Origin: Verrucomicrobiia bacterium
Lineage (GTDB): Bacteria; Verrucomicrobiota; Verrucomicrobiia; Limisphaerales; JAEYXS01
NCBI GenBank assembly: GCA_036405135.1
Contig: DASWYF010000011.1
Span: forward strand, 1-64,000
Reading direction: 5' to 3'
Length of the DNA: 64,000 nucleotides
The notes beneath the pieces were generated by a model. It was not told where the DNA came from, ran no database searches, and saw only the letters and a program-made list of their open reading frames with translations. The position numbers were made by a program, and so were the translations under genes. This document shows, in pieces, positions 17,580 through 26,467 of this stretch (position 1 is its first letter; the number at the start of each line of letters is the position of its first letter).

Positions 17580-17608
17580 GGAGTGCGGCTTTTAAGCCGC
17601 TTCAATTA
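17580..17608 (+). repeat. GGAGCGC hairpin element (family C), left arm of an inverted pair
   Basis: GGAGTGCGGCTTTTAAGCCG followed by CTTCAAT. An inverted copy lies at 17684-17712, so the two bound a segment of about 130 bp between the pectate lyase and transporter genes. Such a paired arrangement resembles REP/BIME units. Confidence 0.7.
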
Positions 17609-17683
17609 CCAACAGCCAATAGGATGTGAACACCATGAGGTATTTGCCTTCTAAAAGCGTTTTGAAAATCTTTCGATTCGCGA

Positions 17684-17712
17684 ATATTGAAGCGGCTTAA
17701 AAGCCGCGCTCC
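17684..17712 (-). repeat. GGAGCGC hairpin element (family C), right arm
   Basis: On the minus strand: GGAGCGCGGCTTTTAAGCCG followed by CTTCAATA. Inverted with respect to 17580-17608, with about 75 bp of unique sequence between them. Confidence 0.7.
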
Positions 17713-17762
17713 AACGCGGTTCGCGCTCGACACTGGTGCTTCTGCCCCCTACACGAAGGGGC

Positions 17763-18572
17763 GTGGCGGATGCCAGTCTTTCCAGTTGGGTGATCGCGTA
17801 TGCGGCAGTGCTGTTCATCGGCCTGTCGAAGGCAGGCTTTGGTGGCGGGCTTGGCATGCTCACGACGCCTTTGTGCGTGATGGCCTTTGGCTCGAAAGAT
17901 GCCGTGGGGATTTTGCTGCCGCTCTTGTGTGCAGGCGATGCTTTCACCCTGTATCATTACTGGGGCAAATGGGAGAAGCGGAACGTGATCTTGCTCCTGC
18001 CCGGAGTACTTCTGGGTGTGCTGGTGGGTGTGCAATTGATCGGGCACTTTTCTGCACGTCAGTTCAATATCGTCATCGGCATCCTTGCGATTGTGTTCGT
18101 GATTTTCCAACTGACAAAAGAACGCATCTTCGCAGCGGAGAGCACGTTCAAGCCGGATCATAAGATCGCGCTGCCGTTTGGGGTCGGTATCGGCATCACG
18201 TCCACGTTTGCGCACGGAGCCGGGCCGGTGGCGGCACTTTATCTCGTGCCACAGAAACTGGCCAAGGAAGTCTTCGTAGCGACGAACATCCTCATCTTCA
18301 CCTGTGTGAACTGGATCAAGATGCCGTTTTTCATTCTGGACCGCAGCATGATCGATGTGCCGGTCTTGGCGTCGCATGCGTTGATCAACAAGGAGACGCT
18401 GATCAAGAGTGCGATTCTATTGCCGATCTTGCCCGTCGGTGTGTGGCTGGGTGTGTGGCTGAACCGCAAGGTGTCGGAGAAGGTGTTCATGCGGCTCGTC
18501 TACCTCTTCACGTTCCTCACGGGACTCCATCTGATCTTCAATTTTAAATTCAACGCGTTGTTTGGGCGCTGA
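17763..18572 (+). CDS. TSUP family (TauE/SafE) membrane transporter
   Basis: About 269 residues with eight predicted membrane segments. The two internally related halves of the TSUP (DUF81) family are visible: GLSKAGFGGGLGMLTTPL in the first and GITSTFAHGAGPVAALYL in the second, each with the Gly-rich half-helix that lines the anion path. Family members export sulfite or sulfoacetate or move other small organosulfur anions across the inner membrane. The GTG at 17763 precedes ADASLSSWV, the usual N-terminus; a GTG at 17736 in the same frame would add nine residues rich in Pro and Arg. No sulfur-metabolism gene is adjacent, so the substrate is open. Confidence 0.85.
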   Translation: MADASLSSWVIAYAAVLFIGLSKAGFGGGLGMLTTPLCVMAFGSKDAVGILLPLLCAGDAFTLYHYWGKWEKRNVILLLPGVLLGVLVGVQLIGHFSARQFNIVIGILAIVFVIFQLTKERIFAAESTFKPDHKIALPFGVGIGITSTFAHGAGPVAALYLVPQKLAKEVFVATNILIFTCVNWIKMPFFILDRSMIDVPVLASHALINKETLIKSAILLPILPVGVWLGVWLNRKVSEKVFMRLVYLFTFLTGLHLIFNFKFNALFGR

Positions 18573-18656
18573 TTCGTAGCAGCCGAGGTGACGAGGCTCT
18601 GACACCTTTTCAGCTCCTTCACATCAGTTAGAGCCTCCTCACGTCGGCTGCTACGA
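18573..18656. repeat. Dispersed repeat D, inverted pair forming a hairpin
   Basis: The arm TTCGTAGCAGCCGAGGTGAC (from 18573) is repeated in inverse at 18627-18656 (GTTAGAGCCTCCTCACGTCG, then GCTGCTACGA), giving a long imperfect hairpin right after the TSUP stop codon. A single arm occurs at 31419-31448. It might end transcription of the transporter gene, but there is no T-run. Confidence 0.75.
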
Positions 18657-18840
18657 GTTTAGGGACGCTTGCGCTTAGCTTGGAGGCGTGTATCTTCATT
18701 TCAGCCACCGAAGGCATCGATGGCGGGTGTTCTCATCCGTAGATGCCATCACGCAGGTGGCATTTTCTATTTCTGCCGTCTGCCTCGTTTGTTAACCGCC
18801 CGTTTCCAGTCCGGGTTTGGTGCTGACTGGTGGCAAAAAT

Positions 18841-19164
18841 ATGGCGTGGGTATATCTGATCATGGCGGGACTCCTGGAAATCGGCTGGGCGATCGGTCTG
18901 AAATACACGGATGGTTTCACGCGGCTGTGGCCGAGCGTAGCGACGATCGTGGGTATGCTATTCAGCTTCGGACTGTTATCTGTCGCATTAAAGACGATTC
19001 CCGTGGGGACTGGTTATGCAGTGTGGACGGGCATCGGTGCAGCGGGCACGGCGATCATCGGGATGCTTTTCCTTGGTGAGTCGAAAGAACTGGGGCGGAT
19101 ATTGTGCCTGGGGTTGATCGTCGCGGGAGTGATCGGGCTGAAGATGTTCACGAAACCGGCGTAA
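18841..19164 (+). CDS. gdx: SMR-family guanidinium exporter (Gdx/SugE type)
   Basis: A 107-residue small multidrug resistance protein with four helices. It carries the markers of the SugE/Gdx branch: [20 protein letters not shown] with the essential Glu13, [21 protein letters not shown], and [11 protein letters not shown]. Gdx proteins form antiparallel dimers that swap guanidinium for protons across the inner membrane. The ATG at 18841 has GGTGG about 8 bases upstream; the frame also reaches a start at 18817. No guanidine riboswitch motif is visible in the 170 bases before it. It converges with the DUF4184 gene, overlapping it by 17 bases. Confidence 0.9.
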   Translation: MAWVYLIMAGLLEIGWAIGLKYTDGFTRLWPSVATIVGMLFSFGLLSVALKTIPVGTGYAVWTGIGAAGTAIIGMLFLGESKELGRILCLGLIVAGVIGLKMFTKPA

Positions 19165-19951
19165 GGCCGTTCCTGGAATCTTCTTTCCGCAAGCGCAATC
19201 TCAGACCATGAAAGAGTCCGAGCAGTACGACGAAATCTGTGCTGCAAATGATCCAGAAGCGGAGCAGTTGCATGGAGCGGGATGAGCTGGAGATGTGTCC
19301 GCGCGCTTGCACATAAATCAGGCTGGCGATGGCCCCGGCAGCGGCGGCTATCGCCAGCAATCTCAGAGTGCGAATGAGGAAAGATTTTCGCCATGCTCGG
19401 TCCTGCCAAAGAATGAGTTGATGACTGGCAAGTGTGCGAAGAAAGAACCAAACGACAATGATAGTCCCAAAGATGCCGCTCAGGTATTGCAACACGCGAT
19501 ACAGCGGATAGGAGCGGACAGGCCAGAAGTGTTCATGGAAGATGCTGTAGCGTTCGGGAAACCAGCCAGTGCCATGTGTCAGCGAATCCCAAAAATTATG
19601 TGTGGCAGCGCCGATGATGAGGCTGATTACGATGACGATCAGCGAGGAAAACGTGAAGCCACGCGGCTCACTGAATGCCGGGTTGGCTTGCCAATCGTGC
19701 GGGCTGAAGTGATCGAGCAAGGCAGGGCGCAAAAACCAGTGATAGAGAGCATAAACACAAAGACCTAGGGGAAGGCACCAGAGGAAAATGCCCGAGAGAT
19801 TGTGAGTTTCTTTGCGCGACAGATCGAGGAAGAAGAAATACGGCAGATCGGGCGCCATGCTGCCGATCACCAGTGCTGACGCGCTGAAGATGCGACGCCC
19901 GTAAACGATGAGCGGCAGCACAGCAGCGGGGTGGGCGTGGGTGACGGGCAT
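19148..19951 (-). CDS. DUF4184 membrane protein
   Basis: A 267-residue integral membrane protein. The start [15 protein letters not shown] and the following [17 protein letters not shown] are the signature of DUF4184, in which the early His and the SMAPD Asp resemble a metal site of the YdjM/S1-P1 type. Later conserved parts are [18 protein letters not shown] and EHFWPV. Five or six hydrophobic segments follow. ATG 19951 is chosen because the DUF4184 motif begins there; the frame continues upstream to 20065 without conserved sequence. Function unknown; a membrane-bound hydrolase is possible. Its 3' end overlaps the convergent gdx gene. Confidence 0.82.
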   Translation of the reverse strand: MPVTHAHPAAVLPLIVYGRRIFSASALVIGSMAPDLPYFFFLDLSRKETHNLSGIFLWCLPLGLCVYALYHWFLRPALLDHFSPHDWQANPAFSEPRGFTFSSLIVIVISLIIGAATHNFWDSLTHGTGWFPERYSIFHEHFWPVRSYPLYRVLQYLSGIFGTIIVVWFFLRTLASHQLILWQDRAWRKSFLIRTLRLLAIAAAAGAIASLIYVQARGHISSSSRSMQLLRFWIICSTDFVVLLGLFHGLRLRLRKEDSRNGLTPVS

Positions 19952-20183
19952 GGATTGTTTCGCAACAGCTTGGCGCGACGAGAGGAGCTTAGTGTGTGAG
20001 GCGAGATGCGTCAAATAACGGAAGCTGCACGAGGCAGCTTTAGTGACATAAGCGCTGTGGTACACAGACCACGAATTTAGGGGGATGGAGAATTCCGTTG
20101 AAGGACGGGAGCAGGTCTGTTTCTGTGTTCGGATAATCTGAATCTTGAGGCAACTTTTGCCGTCCGTTCTTTTGACTTACTTT

Positions 20184-21812
20184 ATGAAGCTGAAGAAAAT
20201 CTTGTTCCTTTTCGCGGCGACCGCAGCCGTTGTTTTCGGCCCGCAAACTTATGCGGCTGATAAGCCCAAACTAGTCGTCGCCATCCTCGTGGACCAGCTC
20301 CGTTATGATTATCTCGAGCGCTTCGACCAGCACTTCACCACGAACGGTTTCCGCACCTTCACCAAGGACGGCGCGTTCATGACGTTCGCGCGGTATCCCT
20401 ATTACCCCACGAAAACCGCGCCCGGCCATGCCACGTTCCTGAGCGGCTCGGGCCCGGCCGTGCATGGCATCATTGAGAATGACTGGTTCGACAAGAAAAC
20501 TCGCCGCTCGATGTATTGCGTGGAGGACAAATCCGTGCAAGGCGTGGGGACCAAGACGGCCAAGGGCCAGATGTCGCCGCGCAATTTCATGGGCACGACC
20601 TTTTCGGATGAGATGCGGACGCATTACGGCTCCAAGGTCGTAGGTATCTCGATGAAAGATCGCGGTGCCGTCTTGCCCGCCGGCAAGAAACCAGCGGGAG
20701 CGTATTGGTTTGAATCCGCCAGCGCCCAGTTCGTCAGCAGCACGTACTACATGAACGAGCTGCCGGCTTGGATGCAGGAATTCAATGCCCGCAAGATCCC
20801 CTCCTCCTACATCGGCAAGACGTGGACCCACTTGATCGATTCGAAGCATTACACGATGAAAGATGACGGGATCAGCGAGGGCAAGTTGAGCGGGGAAAAG
20901 ACCAGCACGTTCCCGCACACCATAAATGAATCGAAGGGTGAAGGCGCGGAGACCATCATGCCCACGCCTTACGGCAATCAATTGCTGCTGGAGCTGGCCA
21001 AGGCTGCCATCGAGGGCGAGAAGCTCGGTCAAGGTGCGCAGCCGGATGTGCTCTGCGTGTCGTTCTCATCCATCGACTACTGTGGCCACCTGTTCGGACC
21101 CAATTCACAGGAAGTCATGGATATCACGTTGCGCCTGGACCGGCAGTTGAGCGAACTCTTCACCTATCTGGACCAGAAGATCGGCATGAAAAACGTGACG
21201 ATGGTGTTGACGGCCGATCACGGCGTAGCACCCATCCCCGAGCAGGCCGCGCAAAACGGCTATGACGCCGCCCGCGTGAAGGACACCGAGCTGATGGTGG
21301 ATCTGCTGGGCAAGCTCGACCAGAAGTTCGGCCCAGGCAAATACTTCCTCACCCCGAAACCGGTGGAGGGCAACCTTTACTTCAACCATGAAGTGTTGAA
21401 CGAGAAGAAACTTTCACCGACCGAACTCTGCAACTTCATCCGCGAATGGGCGCTGGATACCGGAAAATTCCAAGCCGTTTACAGCCGTGAACAGTTACTG
21501 GATGGCCGCACACCGGGCCAGCTCGGCCAGATGGTCTTCAACGGCTACAATGCCGAGCGCAGCGGGGATGTAGTGATGGTCACGAAGCCCTTTCTCCTCA
21601 TGAGCGGCTATCCCAGCGGCACCAGCCATGGAACACCTTATTCCTACGATACGCATGTGCCCGTCTGCTTCTACGGCAGCGCTTTCAAACCGGGCAGGTA
21701 TGCGGATGAGTTTTATATCACAGACATCGCTCCGACCTTGGCCGCCGCCTTGCACGTGGAGCAACCGGCTGCTGCTATCGGCAAACCCTTCGTGAAGGCG
21801 TTGGCACCTTAA
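20184..21812 (+). CDS. PafA-type alkaline phosphatase
   Basis: A secreted phosphomonoesterase of the alkaline phosphatase superfamily. After a Sec signal peptide (KLKKILFLFAATAAVVFG, cleaved after TYAA) come VVAILVDQLRYDYLERF (first metal Asp), PTKTAPGHATFLSG (nucleophile Thr78), IIENDWFD (Asn99), MKDRGAVLPAG (Lys158 and Arg160), DYCGHLFGPNS, LTADHGVAP and GTSHGTPY. The Lys-x-Arg pair and the Asn mark PafA-like monoesterases rather than diesterases. ATG 20184 matches the signal peptide; an in-frame start at 20145 is too early. It probably frees phosphate from organic phosphates in the periplasm. A terminator follows 24 bases after the stop. Confidence 0.9.
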   Translation: MKLKKILFLFAATAAVVFGPQTYAADKPKLVVAILVDQLRYDYLERFDQHFTTNGFRTFTKDGAFMTFARYPYYPTKTAPGHATFLSGSGPAVHGIIENDWFDKKTRRSMYCVEDKSVQGVGTKTAKGQMSPRNFMGTTFSDEMRTHYGSKVVGISMKDRGAVLPAGKKPAGAYWFESASAQFVSSTYYMNELPAWMQEFNARKIPSSYIGKTWTHLIDSKHYTMKDDGISEGKLSGEKTSTFPHTINESKGEGAETIMPTPYGNQLLLELAKAAIEGEKLGQGAQPDVLCVSFSSIDYCGHLFGPNSQEVMDITLRLDRQLSELFTYLDQKIGMKNVTMVLTADHGVAPIPEQAAQNGYDAARVKDTELMVDLLGKLDQKFGPGKYFLTPKPVEGNLYFNHEVLNEKKLSPTELCNFIREWALDTGKFQAVYSREQLLDGRTPGQLGQMVFNGYNAERSGDVVMVTKPFLLMSGYPSGTSHGTPYSYDTHVPVCFYGSAFKPGRYADEFYITDIAPTLAAALHVEQPAAAIGKPFVKALAP

Positions 21813-21835
21813 TTTATCGATCATCACGCTTGGCA

Positions 21836-21866
21836 AAGCCCGTTTCCCCCTGGGAACGGGCTTTTT
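21836..21866 (+). terminator. Rho-independent terminator
   Basis: The stem AAGCCCGTT..CCC / GGG AACGGGCTT with one bulged T and a short CCT loop is followed by TTT. It lies directly after the PafA-type phosphatase gene and should end its transcript. Confidence 0.8.
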
Positions 21867-21965
21867 GCATGTGAGTAGATGGTTCAACTTTTTCCGCAAC
21901 CACTTGCCATGAGGCTTGTTTAAGGAAGAGGTTTCGCCTTACATACGGGCTACCGAACTATTTTG

Positions 21966-22868
21966 ATGATACGTCGTAACAAGGTCTGGTTTGCCCTCTG
22001 GGTGATGTTGCTGGCGAATTTATTCGCTGTTGCCCATGCCCTTGCCCAAACGACTTACACAGTCGATGTGAACGGTGCGCAATTCACACCATCTTCTTTG
22101 CCTAACTTGTTAGTTGGCGACTCTGTGTTCATCAAGATCAAGGACAACTACCATACCATCTACAAGGATGGGACACTTTTGCTGGGCAGACCACAGTTCT
22201 CAGGAGATGAGATTCTGCAGACATTCACATCGGACGGCACTTTCACCTACTCGGATACGCGCTTTGGCTCGACACTTACTGTTACCGTGGTGCAACCCGT
22301 TAACGCCGCTCCTTCCGTCAGCGTCACCATCCCCACCAACCATGCCGCCATCGCTGTCACAAACTCCAGCGGTGCTACTAATATTGCCTTGCGCGTCAAC
22401 GCTGAAGATGGTGACGCGAACGGCAGCATCCGACGTGTGCAGTTCTACTATGGTACGGGCACCAACGTAGCCAGCCTTACCAACCTCATCGGCACCTTCA
22501 CCAACAGCGTGAACACGAACAACACCGTCTTCAACTTCACATGGAGCAATGCCGTACCGGGCCGTTACCTTCTGCAAGCCCGCGCGTATGATAATCTCGA
22601 GGTCTTCGCCAATTCACCGCGCATAAACCTCAGCCTCTACACCCCTTTCACCAACTCGCTCCCCGCCATCACGAATATCTCAGGCGTGGATAACCTCGTC
22701 ATCCGCTTCAACGCAAACACCGGCCTGGTCTACGTCGTAGAAGTCAGCACCAACCTCACCAACTGGCAACCAGTGACGACCAATGTGGCCACTAATAGTC
22801 TTATCGAAGTCCTGGACCCGAATCTCGACCTTACCAACCGGTTCTACCGCCTGCGCCTCGTCCCCTAA
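21966..22868 (+). CDS. Secreted protein with degenerate cupredoxin-like and Ig-like domains
   Basis: The signal peptide covers about residues 1-28 (VWFALWVMLLANLFAVAHALAQ). Residues about 30-110 resemble a plastocyanin-type barrel (FTPSSLPNLLVGDSVFIKI, KDNYHTIYKDG), but the second copper loop reads YSDTRFGSTLT, without the Cys and His needed for copper. Residues about 115-225 form a bacterial Ig-like or cadherin-type sandwich (APSVSVTIPTNHAAI, RRVQFYYGTGTNV, RYLLQARAYDN). The last 70 residues (LVYVVEVSTNLTNWQPV .. NRFYRLRLVP) are a beta module seen at the ends of many verrucomicrobial secreted proteins. The first ATG at 21966 is used. It is rich in Asn and Thr, fitting a cell-surface role. 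The stop overlaps the convergent gene by three bases. Confidence 0.65.
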   Translation: MIRRNKVWFALWVMLLANLFAVAHALAQTTYTVDVNGAQFTPSSLPNLLVGDSVFIKIKDNYHTIYKDGTLLLGRPQFSGDEILQTFTSDGTFTYSDTRFGSTLTVTVVQPVNAAPSVSVTIPTNHAAIAVTNSSGATNIALRVNAEDGDANGSIRRVQFYYGTGTNVASLTNLIGTFTNSVNTNNTVFNFTWSNAVPGRYLLQARAYDNLEVFANSPRINLSLYTPFTNSLPAITNISGVDNLVIRFNANTGLVYVVEVSTNLTNWQPVTTNVATNSLIEVLDPNLDLTNRFYRLRLVP

Positions 22869-23458
22869 GCCGCCGTCATTGAACCTTGGATGCCGGGTTT
22901 CACCTCCCCCTCCGTCCCCTTCCCCACCACGATGTGCACCGGCATGTGGGCCAGCTTTTCAAACACCTTCCCCTTGCGCCGGATAGGCCACCATTCATAG
23001 AGATAAATCTCCATCGGCCGCCACATCGCCACCCAACCCGCTATCATCAGACTTTCGCGGATAAACGTCAGCGCCGGTCCCGTCTCATATTGGGCAAGCA
23101 CCTCCACGATCATCAGGCACACGCCAAGAAATAGAAGTCCGATGATGAGACTGATCCGCCCCGTTTTCATCAACCGCTTGAACTCCATCCAGTTCAGCTT
23201 TGCCCGATAGGCAAAGTAGTGGTGTATGGAATCCATCGTGTGTTTGGTCGCTTCTGGCATCTCCGGAGCCTTGTCCAGATGGATCACCAGCTCGATCGGT
23301 TCCTTGCTCGGAAACTCCTGGGCCCAACTCAGGATGAACTCTTCTGCATCTTGATCCAGATCCTTCTCCTGAAACGGCGAAGGGTCCATCGAGTTGAAAA
23401 GCTGGCTCAACTCCTTCAGATGGAGGCGTATTTTGTGATGGTGCACCGGTTTGGACAT
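22865..23458 (-). CDS. Membrane protein of unknown function
   Basis: A 197-residue protein with an N-terminal cytoplasmic part of about 95 residues (HLKELSQLFNSMDPSPFQEKD, then DAEEFILSWA) and two membrane helices (about 102-120 and 135-150). A C-terminal polar tail begins EWWPIRRKGKVFEKL. The pattern MDPSPF..KDLD..AEEFI recurs in uncharacterised proteins of many bacteria, but I know no function for it. The ATG at 23458 starts directly at the conserved part. It is convergent with the secreted Ig-like gene, whose stop it overlaps. Confidence 0.7.
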   Translation of the reverse strand: MSKPVHHHKIRLHLKELSQLFNSMDPSPFQEKDLDQDAEEFILSWAQEFPSKEPIELVIHLDKAPEMPEATKHTMDSIHHYFAYRAKLNWMEFKRLMKTGRISLIIGLLFLGVCLMIVEVLAQYETGPALTFIRESLMIAGWVAMWRPMEIYLYEWWPIRRKGKVFEKLAHMPVHIVVGKGTEGEVKPGIQGSMTAA

Positions 23459-23576
23459 ACCCTAGGGTGCCAGTCTGATATACCTCTCAGCACCCAGACA
23501 ACATTCGCCTCAAAAGTATTTCTGCACTGGACCAAAGTTGCGGAAAACCGCCCTTCTATTAAAGCAGCAAACCGGA

Positions 23577-25796
23577 CTAATTTGCAACTGCCTGCTCCCG
23601 CAAGACTTTGATGACCGCCTCTTCCACGCGATTCAACTGGAACGGCTTGGCGATATGCGGATTGCCCGTGGAGGACAAAAAGTCACGCGTGTCCTCGCTC
23701 ACCACATCACCCGTCAGGAATACAAAGCGACGGGTCAGGGCAGGCTTGATCTTCACTGCCCGCTTGTAGAATTCCTGACCATCCATGATCGGCATACGGA
23801 AGTCGGACAGCACCACATCAAAATCTTCGTGTTCGATCACGTTCAACGCCTGCGGTCCGTTGTGGCACAGTTCGGCCTGATAACCAAGCAAGCCGAGCAT
23901 CTCGCCCAGCAATTCCGCGATAGCACGTTCGTCGTCCAGGATCAGGATTCGGACATTCTCTGCATTCTTCACGGAAAGCTTCGGTTTCTCTTCCTTCACC
24001 GGCTCCACAACCGGCTCCTCCGGCCCCTGACGCAATGGCATCTCCATCACGAAACGCGCGCCGCCTCCCGTCGCTTCCTCGTAATAAATTCTCCCCTGAT
24101 GATCCGCGAGGATGCTGTGTGCGATGGACAGGCCCAAGCCAGTTCCCGTGCCCACTTCCTTCGTCGTGAAAAATGGCTCAAAGATACGTGCGATGTATTC
24201 CGCAGGAACACCCGGACCATTATCCTGCACCGTGAGGATGATGTTCCCGTTCTGCAAACTGCTGCTGATGATCAGACGGCGCGGCATCGGCACTTCCACC
24301 AAGGCATGGATCGCATTCGTCACCAGATTCACCATCACCTGCTGCAACTGGTCCGCATCCACCAAAGTGTTCGGCAAATCCGGATCCAGTTCAAAGATCA
24401 GATCCACACTCGCCACGCGCAGGTCGAACCGGCGCAACTCCGCCACGCGCTGGATCAGCTCGTTCAGATTCGTCATCCGCTGCTGCGCAGGCTGTTCACG
24501 AGCAAACGATAGGAAGTTATTCACCAGCTTGGCGGCGCGATTCGCTTCTGAAGCTACCTTCTCCAAATCCGTGCGCGTCTGGTTGTTGATGTCATGCCGC
24601 GCCAGCACCAGTTCCAGATAACCCTTGATGACCGCCAGCGGGTTGTTCAACTCATGCGCCACGCCGGAGATCAATTGACCAAGCGCGGACAACTTTTCCG
24701 CCTGTCGGAGCTGTTGTTCCAAACGGGTGCGCTCGGTCAGTTCCCGGATGAAAAATTGGTAAGCAGGGCGGCCATCGAATTTGATCACCGCACCATCCAC
24801 TTCCGCCGGAGAACTGCTGCCATCGCGGCGGGTAATCTTTACCTGGCGCGCTTGACGCAATGCCGAAAACCATTCGGGACCATTACCCGGCTTGGGCTTG
24901 CCATCCGCCAGATCAAGAAACGTGGACAACGGTTGCGGCACACTGTCCATCCGTGCCACCCCCAACAACCGCCGCGCCGTCTGGTTCAGTTCCAGCACCC
25001 GCATATCTTCCGTGCCTGCTATAACAATGCCTTCACTCGCCTGGTCGAACAGGCTGCGATACCGCTCTTCCGTCGAGGCGATGCGCGATTGCAGCACTTC
25101 CGTTTCGCTCTTGTGCGCCCGCATCTGTTGCAATGCCAGCTCGTTACGCGTCCGCGCCTCTTCCAGCACCAGCACGATCATGCTTACTGCGATGAACAAC
25201 TGGATCACTGCCGAGATGAAATATCCCGCCGTGATCAGATATTCGGAAGCCTGCAGGAACGGATACGCCGCCATGTAGACCGCCCAGATGAAAAAACCTA
25301 CACTTAACAGGCCGGACCCGATGTAGGGTTGCCGTAATCGGAACTGCAGGAAACAGAACGCCGTGATCAGGCTCGTCAAACTGATCAGGCCGAAAATGGG
25401 CAACTGCGCCTGTAACGAATCATCCAAGTAGAAGGACGTGACAAAACTCCACACCAGCAGGAACCCCATAAAGAGCGCCACCTCGACCTGCCTCACCGTC
25501 TGGTTTAGGAAGCGCGCACTCCCCCATAAGAGAAAGACCGCAGAGATGCATATGCACCAATGCTTGAACATCACCAGCATCGGTCGATCCGGCGCATTTT
25601 GAAGACTCAGGCTGAGCGTCAGCCAGATGGCGTAAAACATCCACGCCACCGTCCACGTCGTGAAATAGCGCCGCTTGGTATACCTGTTCAGATAGTAAAA
25701 GAGCCCCACCAGCACCCACACGCTCAAGAGCGAGATGATGATGGCGGGCTTCAGATACTCCCGCGAAAAATACAGGTCTATGCCAATGTCATTCAC
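23577..25796 (-). CDS. Membrane hybrid sensor histidine kinase
   Basis: A 739-residue signalling protein. Seven hydrophobic helices (about 18-215) form a membrane sensor. They are followed by a short coiled coil, a PAS domain (YRSLFDQASEGIVIAGTEDM, about 245-365), a HisKA domain with phospho-acceptor His381 in GVAHELNNPLAVIKGY, and an HATPase domain (NLVTNAIHAL, DNGPGVP, FFTTKEVGTGTGLGLS). A C-terminal receiver domain carries the phospho-Asp in VVLSDFRMPIMDG and the conserved Lys in HIAKPF. It autophosphorylates on a signal and passes phosphate to its own receiver. A separate receiver gene lies 148 bases upstream on the same strand and is the likely partner. No DNA-binding output is attached. 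Confidence 0.9.
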   Translation of the reverse strand: MNDIGIDLYFSREYLKPAIIISLLSVWVLVGLFYYLNRYTKRRYFTTWTVAWMFYAIWLTLSLSLQNAPDRPMLVMFKHWCICISAVFLLWGSARFLNQTVRQVEVALFMGFLLVWSFVTSFYLDDSLQAQLPIFGLISLTSLITAFCFLQFRLRQPYIGSGLLSVGFFIWAVYMAAYPFLQASEYLITAGYFISAVIQLFIAVSMIVLVLEEARTRNELALQQMRAHKSETEVLQSRIASTEERYRSLFDQASEGIVIAGTEDMRVLELNQTARRLLGVARMDSVPQPLSTFLDLADGKPKPGNGPEWFSALRQARQVKITRRDGSSSPAEVDGAVIKFDGRPAYQFFIRELTERTRLEQQLRQAEKLSALGQLISGVAHELNNPLAVIKGYLELVLARHDINNQTRTDLEKVASEANRAAKLVNNFLSFAREQPAQQRMTNLNELIQRVAELRRFDLRVASVDLIFELDPDLPNTLVDADQLQQVMVNLVTNAIHALVEVPMPRRLIISSSLQNGNIILTVQDNGPGVPAEYIARIFEPFFTTKEVGTGTGLGLSIAHSILADHQGRIYYEEATGGGARFVMEMPLRQGPEEPVVEPVKEEKPKLSVKNAENVRILILDDERAIAELLGEMLGLLGYQAELCHNGPQALNVIEHEDFDVVLSDFRMPIMDGQEFYKRAVKIKPALTRRFVFLTGDVVSEDTRDFLSSTGNPHIAKPFQLNRVEEAVIKVLREQAVAN

Positions 25797-25944
25797 ATTA
25801 TTCGTTCAGCCACCCCTGCGGCAGCGCGGCATGACAGATTCCCCACAATCTTTAACTTACCGGTGCTCTAGGACTTACACACCGGCACGGGGTCTCCGCC
25901 AGCAAATTTTTCCATGTTCCCGTTACAATCTTGCTTTCCACTTG

Positions 25945-26343
25945 TCATTTTTCAGCTACGGCTTTTGTACCGTAGTTCGCCCCTCGCAATATCCTCCGGA
26001 CTTCAGTAGCCAGATGCGGCAAAGCCACCGTCTTGCTCATATAACCATCAGCCTTCAGCCTCATCGCTTCCCTCATCAATTCATTATCGTATCCCATGCC
26101 CGTAAGGATGAGCACTGGAAGCCCGGGTCGAATTTGTTTCAGCATCTCCAGCACCTCCAAGCCGTCGGCCTCGGCCAGCGCCAAATCCAGAATGACCAGA
26201 TCACAGACATCACCGTCCAATTTTTCAACCAGCCCGATGGCGTCAGTGAGTATCGACACCTCGAAATTCTGTGTCTCCAGATACGCCTTCAATGTTTCCC
26301 CGATGACATATTCGTCATCCACCACTATAATTTTATTTTTCAC
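25945..26343 (-). CDS. Single-domain response regulator
   Basis: A 132-residue receiver domain with nothing else attached. The acidic pocket is IIVVDDEY, the phospho-acceptor Asp lies in LVILDLALAEADGLE, the Thr switch is in LILTGMG and the Lys is in GYMSKT. The tail (RRILRGANYGTKAVAEK) is too short for an output domain. Such CheY-like proteins act by protein contact or relay phosphate. The hybrid kinase gene follows on the same strand, so they probably work together. Confidence 0.88.
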   Translation of the reverse strand: MKNKIIVVDDEYVIGETLKAYLETQNFEVSILTDAIGLVEKLDGDVCDLVILDLALAEADGLEVLEMLKQIRPGLPVLILTGMGYDNELMREAMRLKADGYMSKTVALPHLATEVRRILRGANYGTKAVAEK

Positions 26344-26467
26344 GCGTGTTTACCCTAGTTTTGGCGATTCAACCAATCCCGGCCGTTTCACTAACTAGCA
26401 ACCGCCGGGCCATTCTCAGGCAATTTTCCGGGAATGTGTATCACCATAGCGACATTTTGTGACACTT

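Noticed and set aside
18664-18840. Possible guanidine riboswitch before the Gdx-type exporter
   Set aside because: I looked for the ACGR loop hairpins of guanidine-II, the guanidine-III pseudoknot and the ykkC core; none is present. The GATGGC/GCCATC stem alone is not enough.
23538-24512. 324-residue frame opposite the hybrid kinase
   Set aside because: Antisense to the receiver and ATPase domains; rich in His and Arg with no domain.
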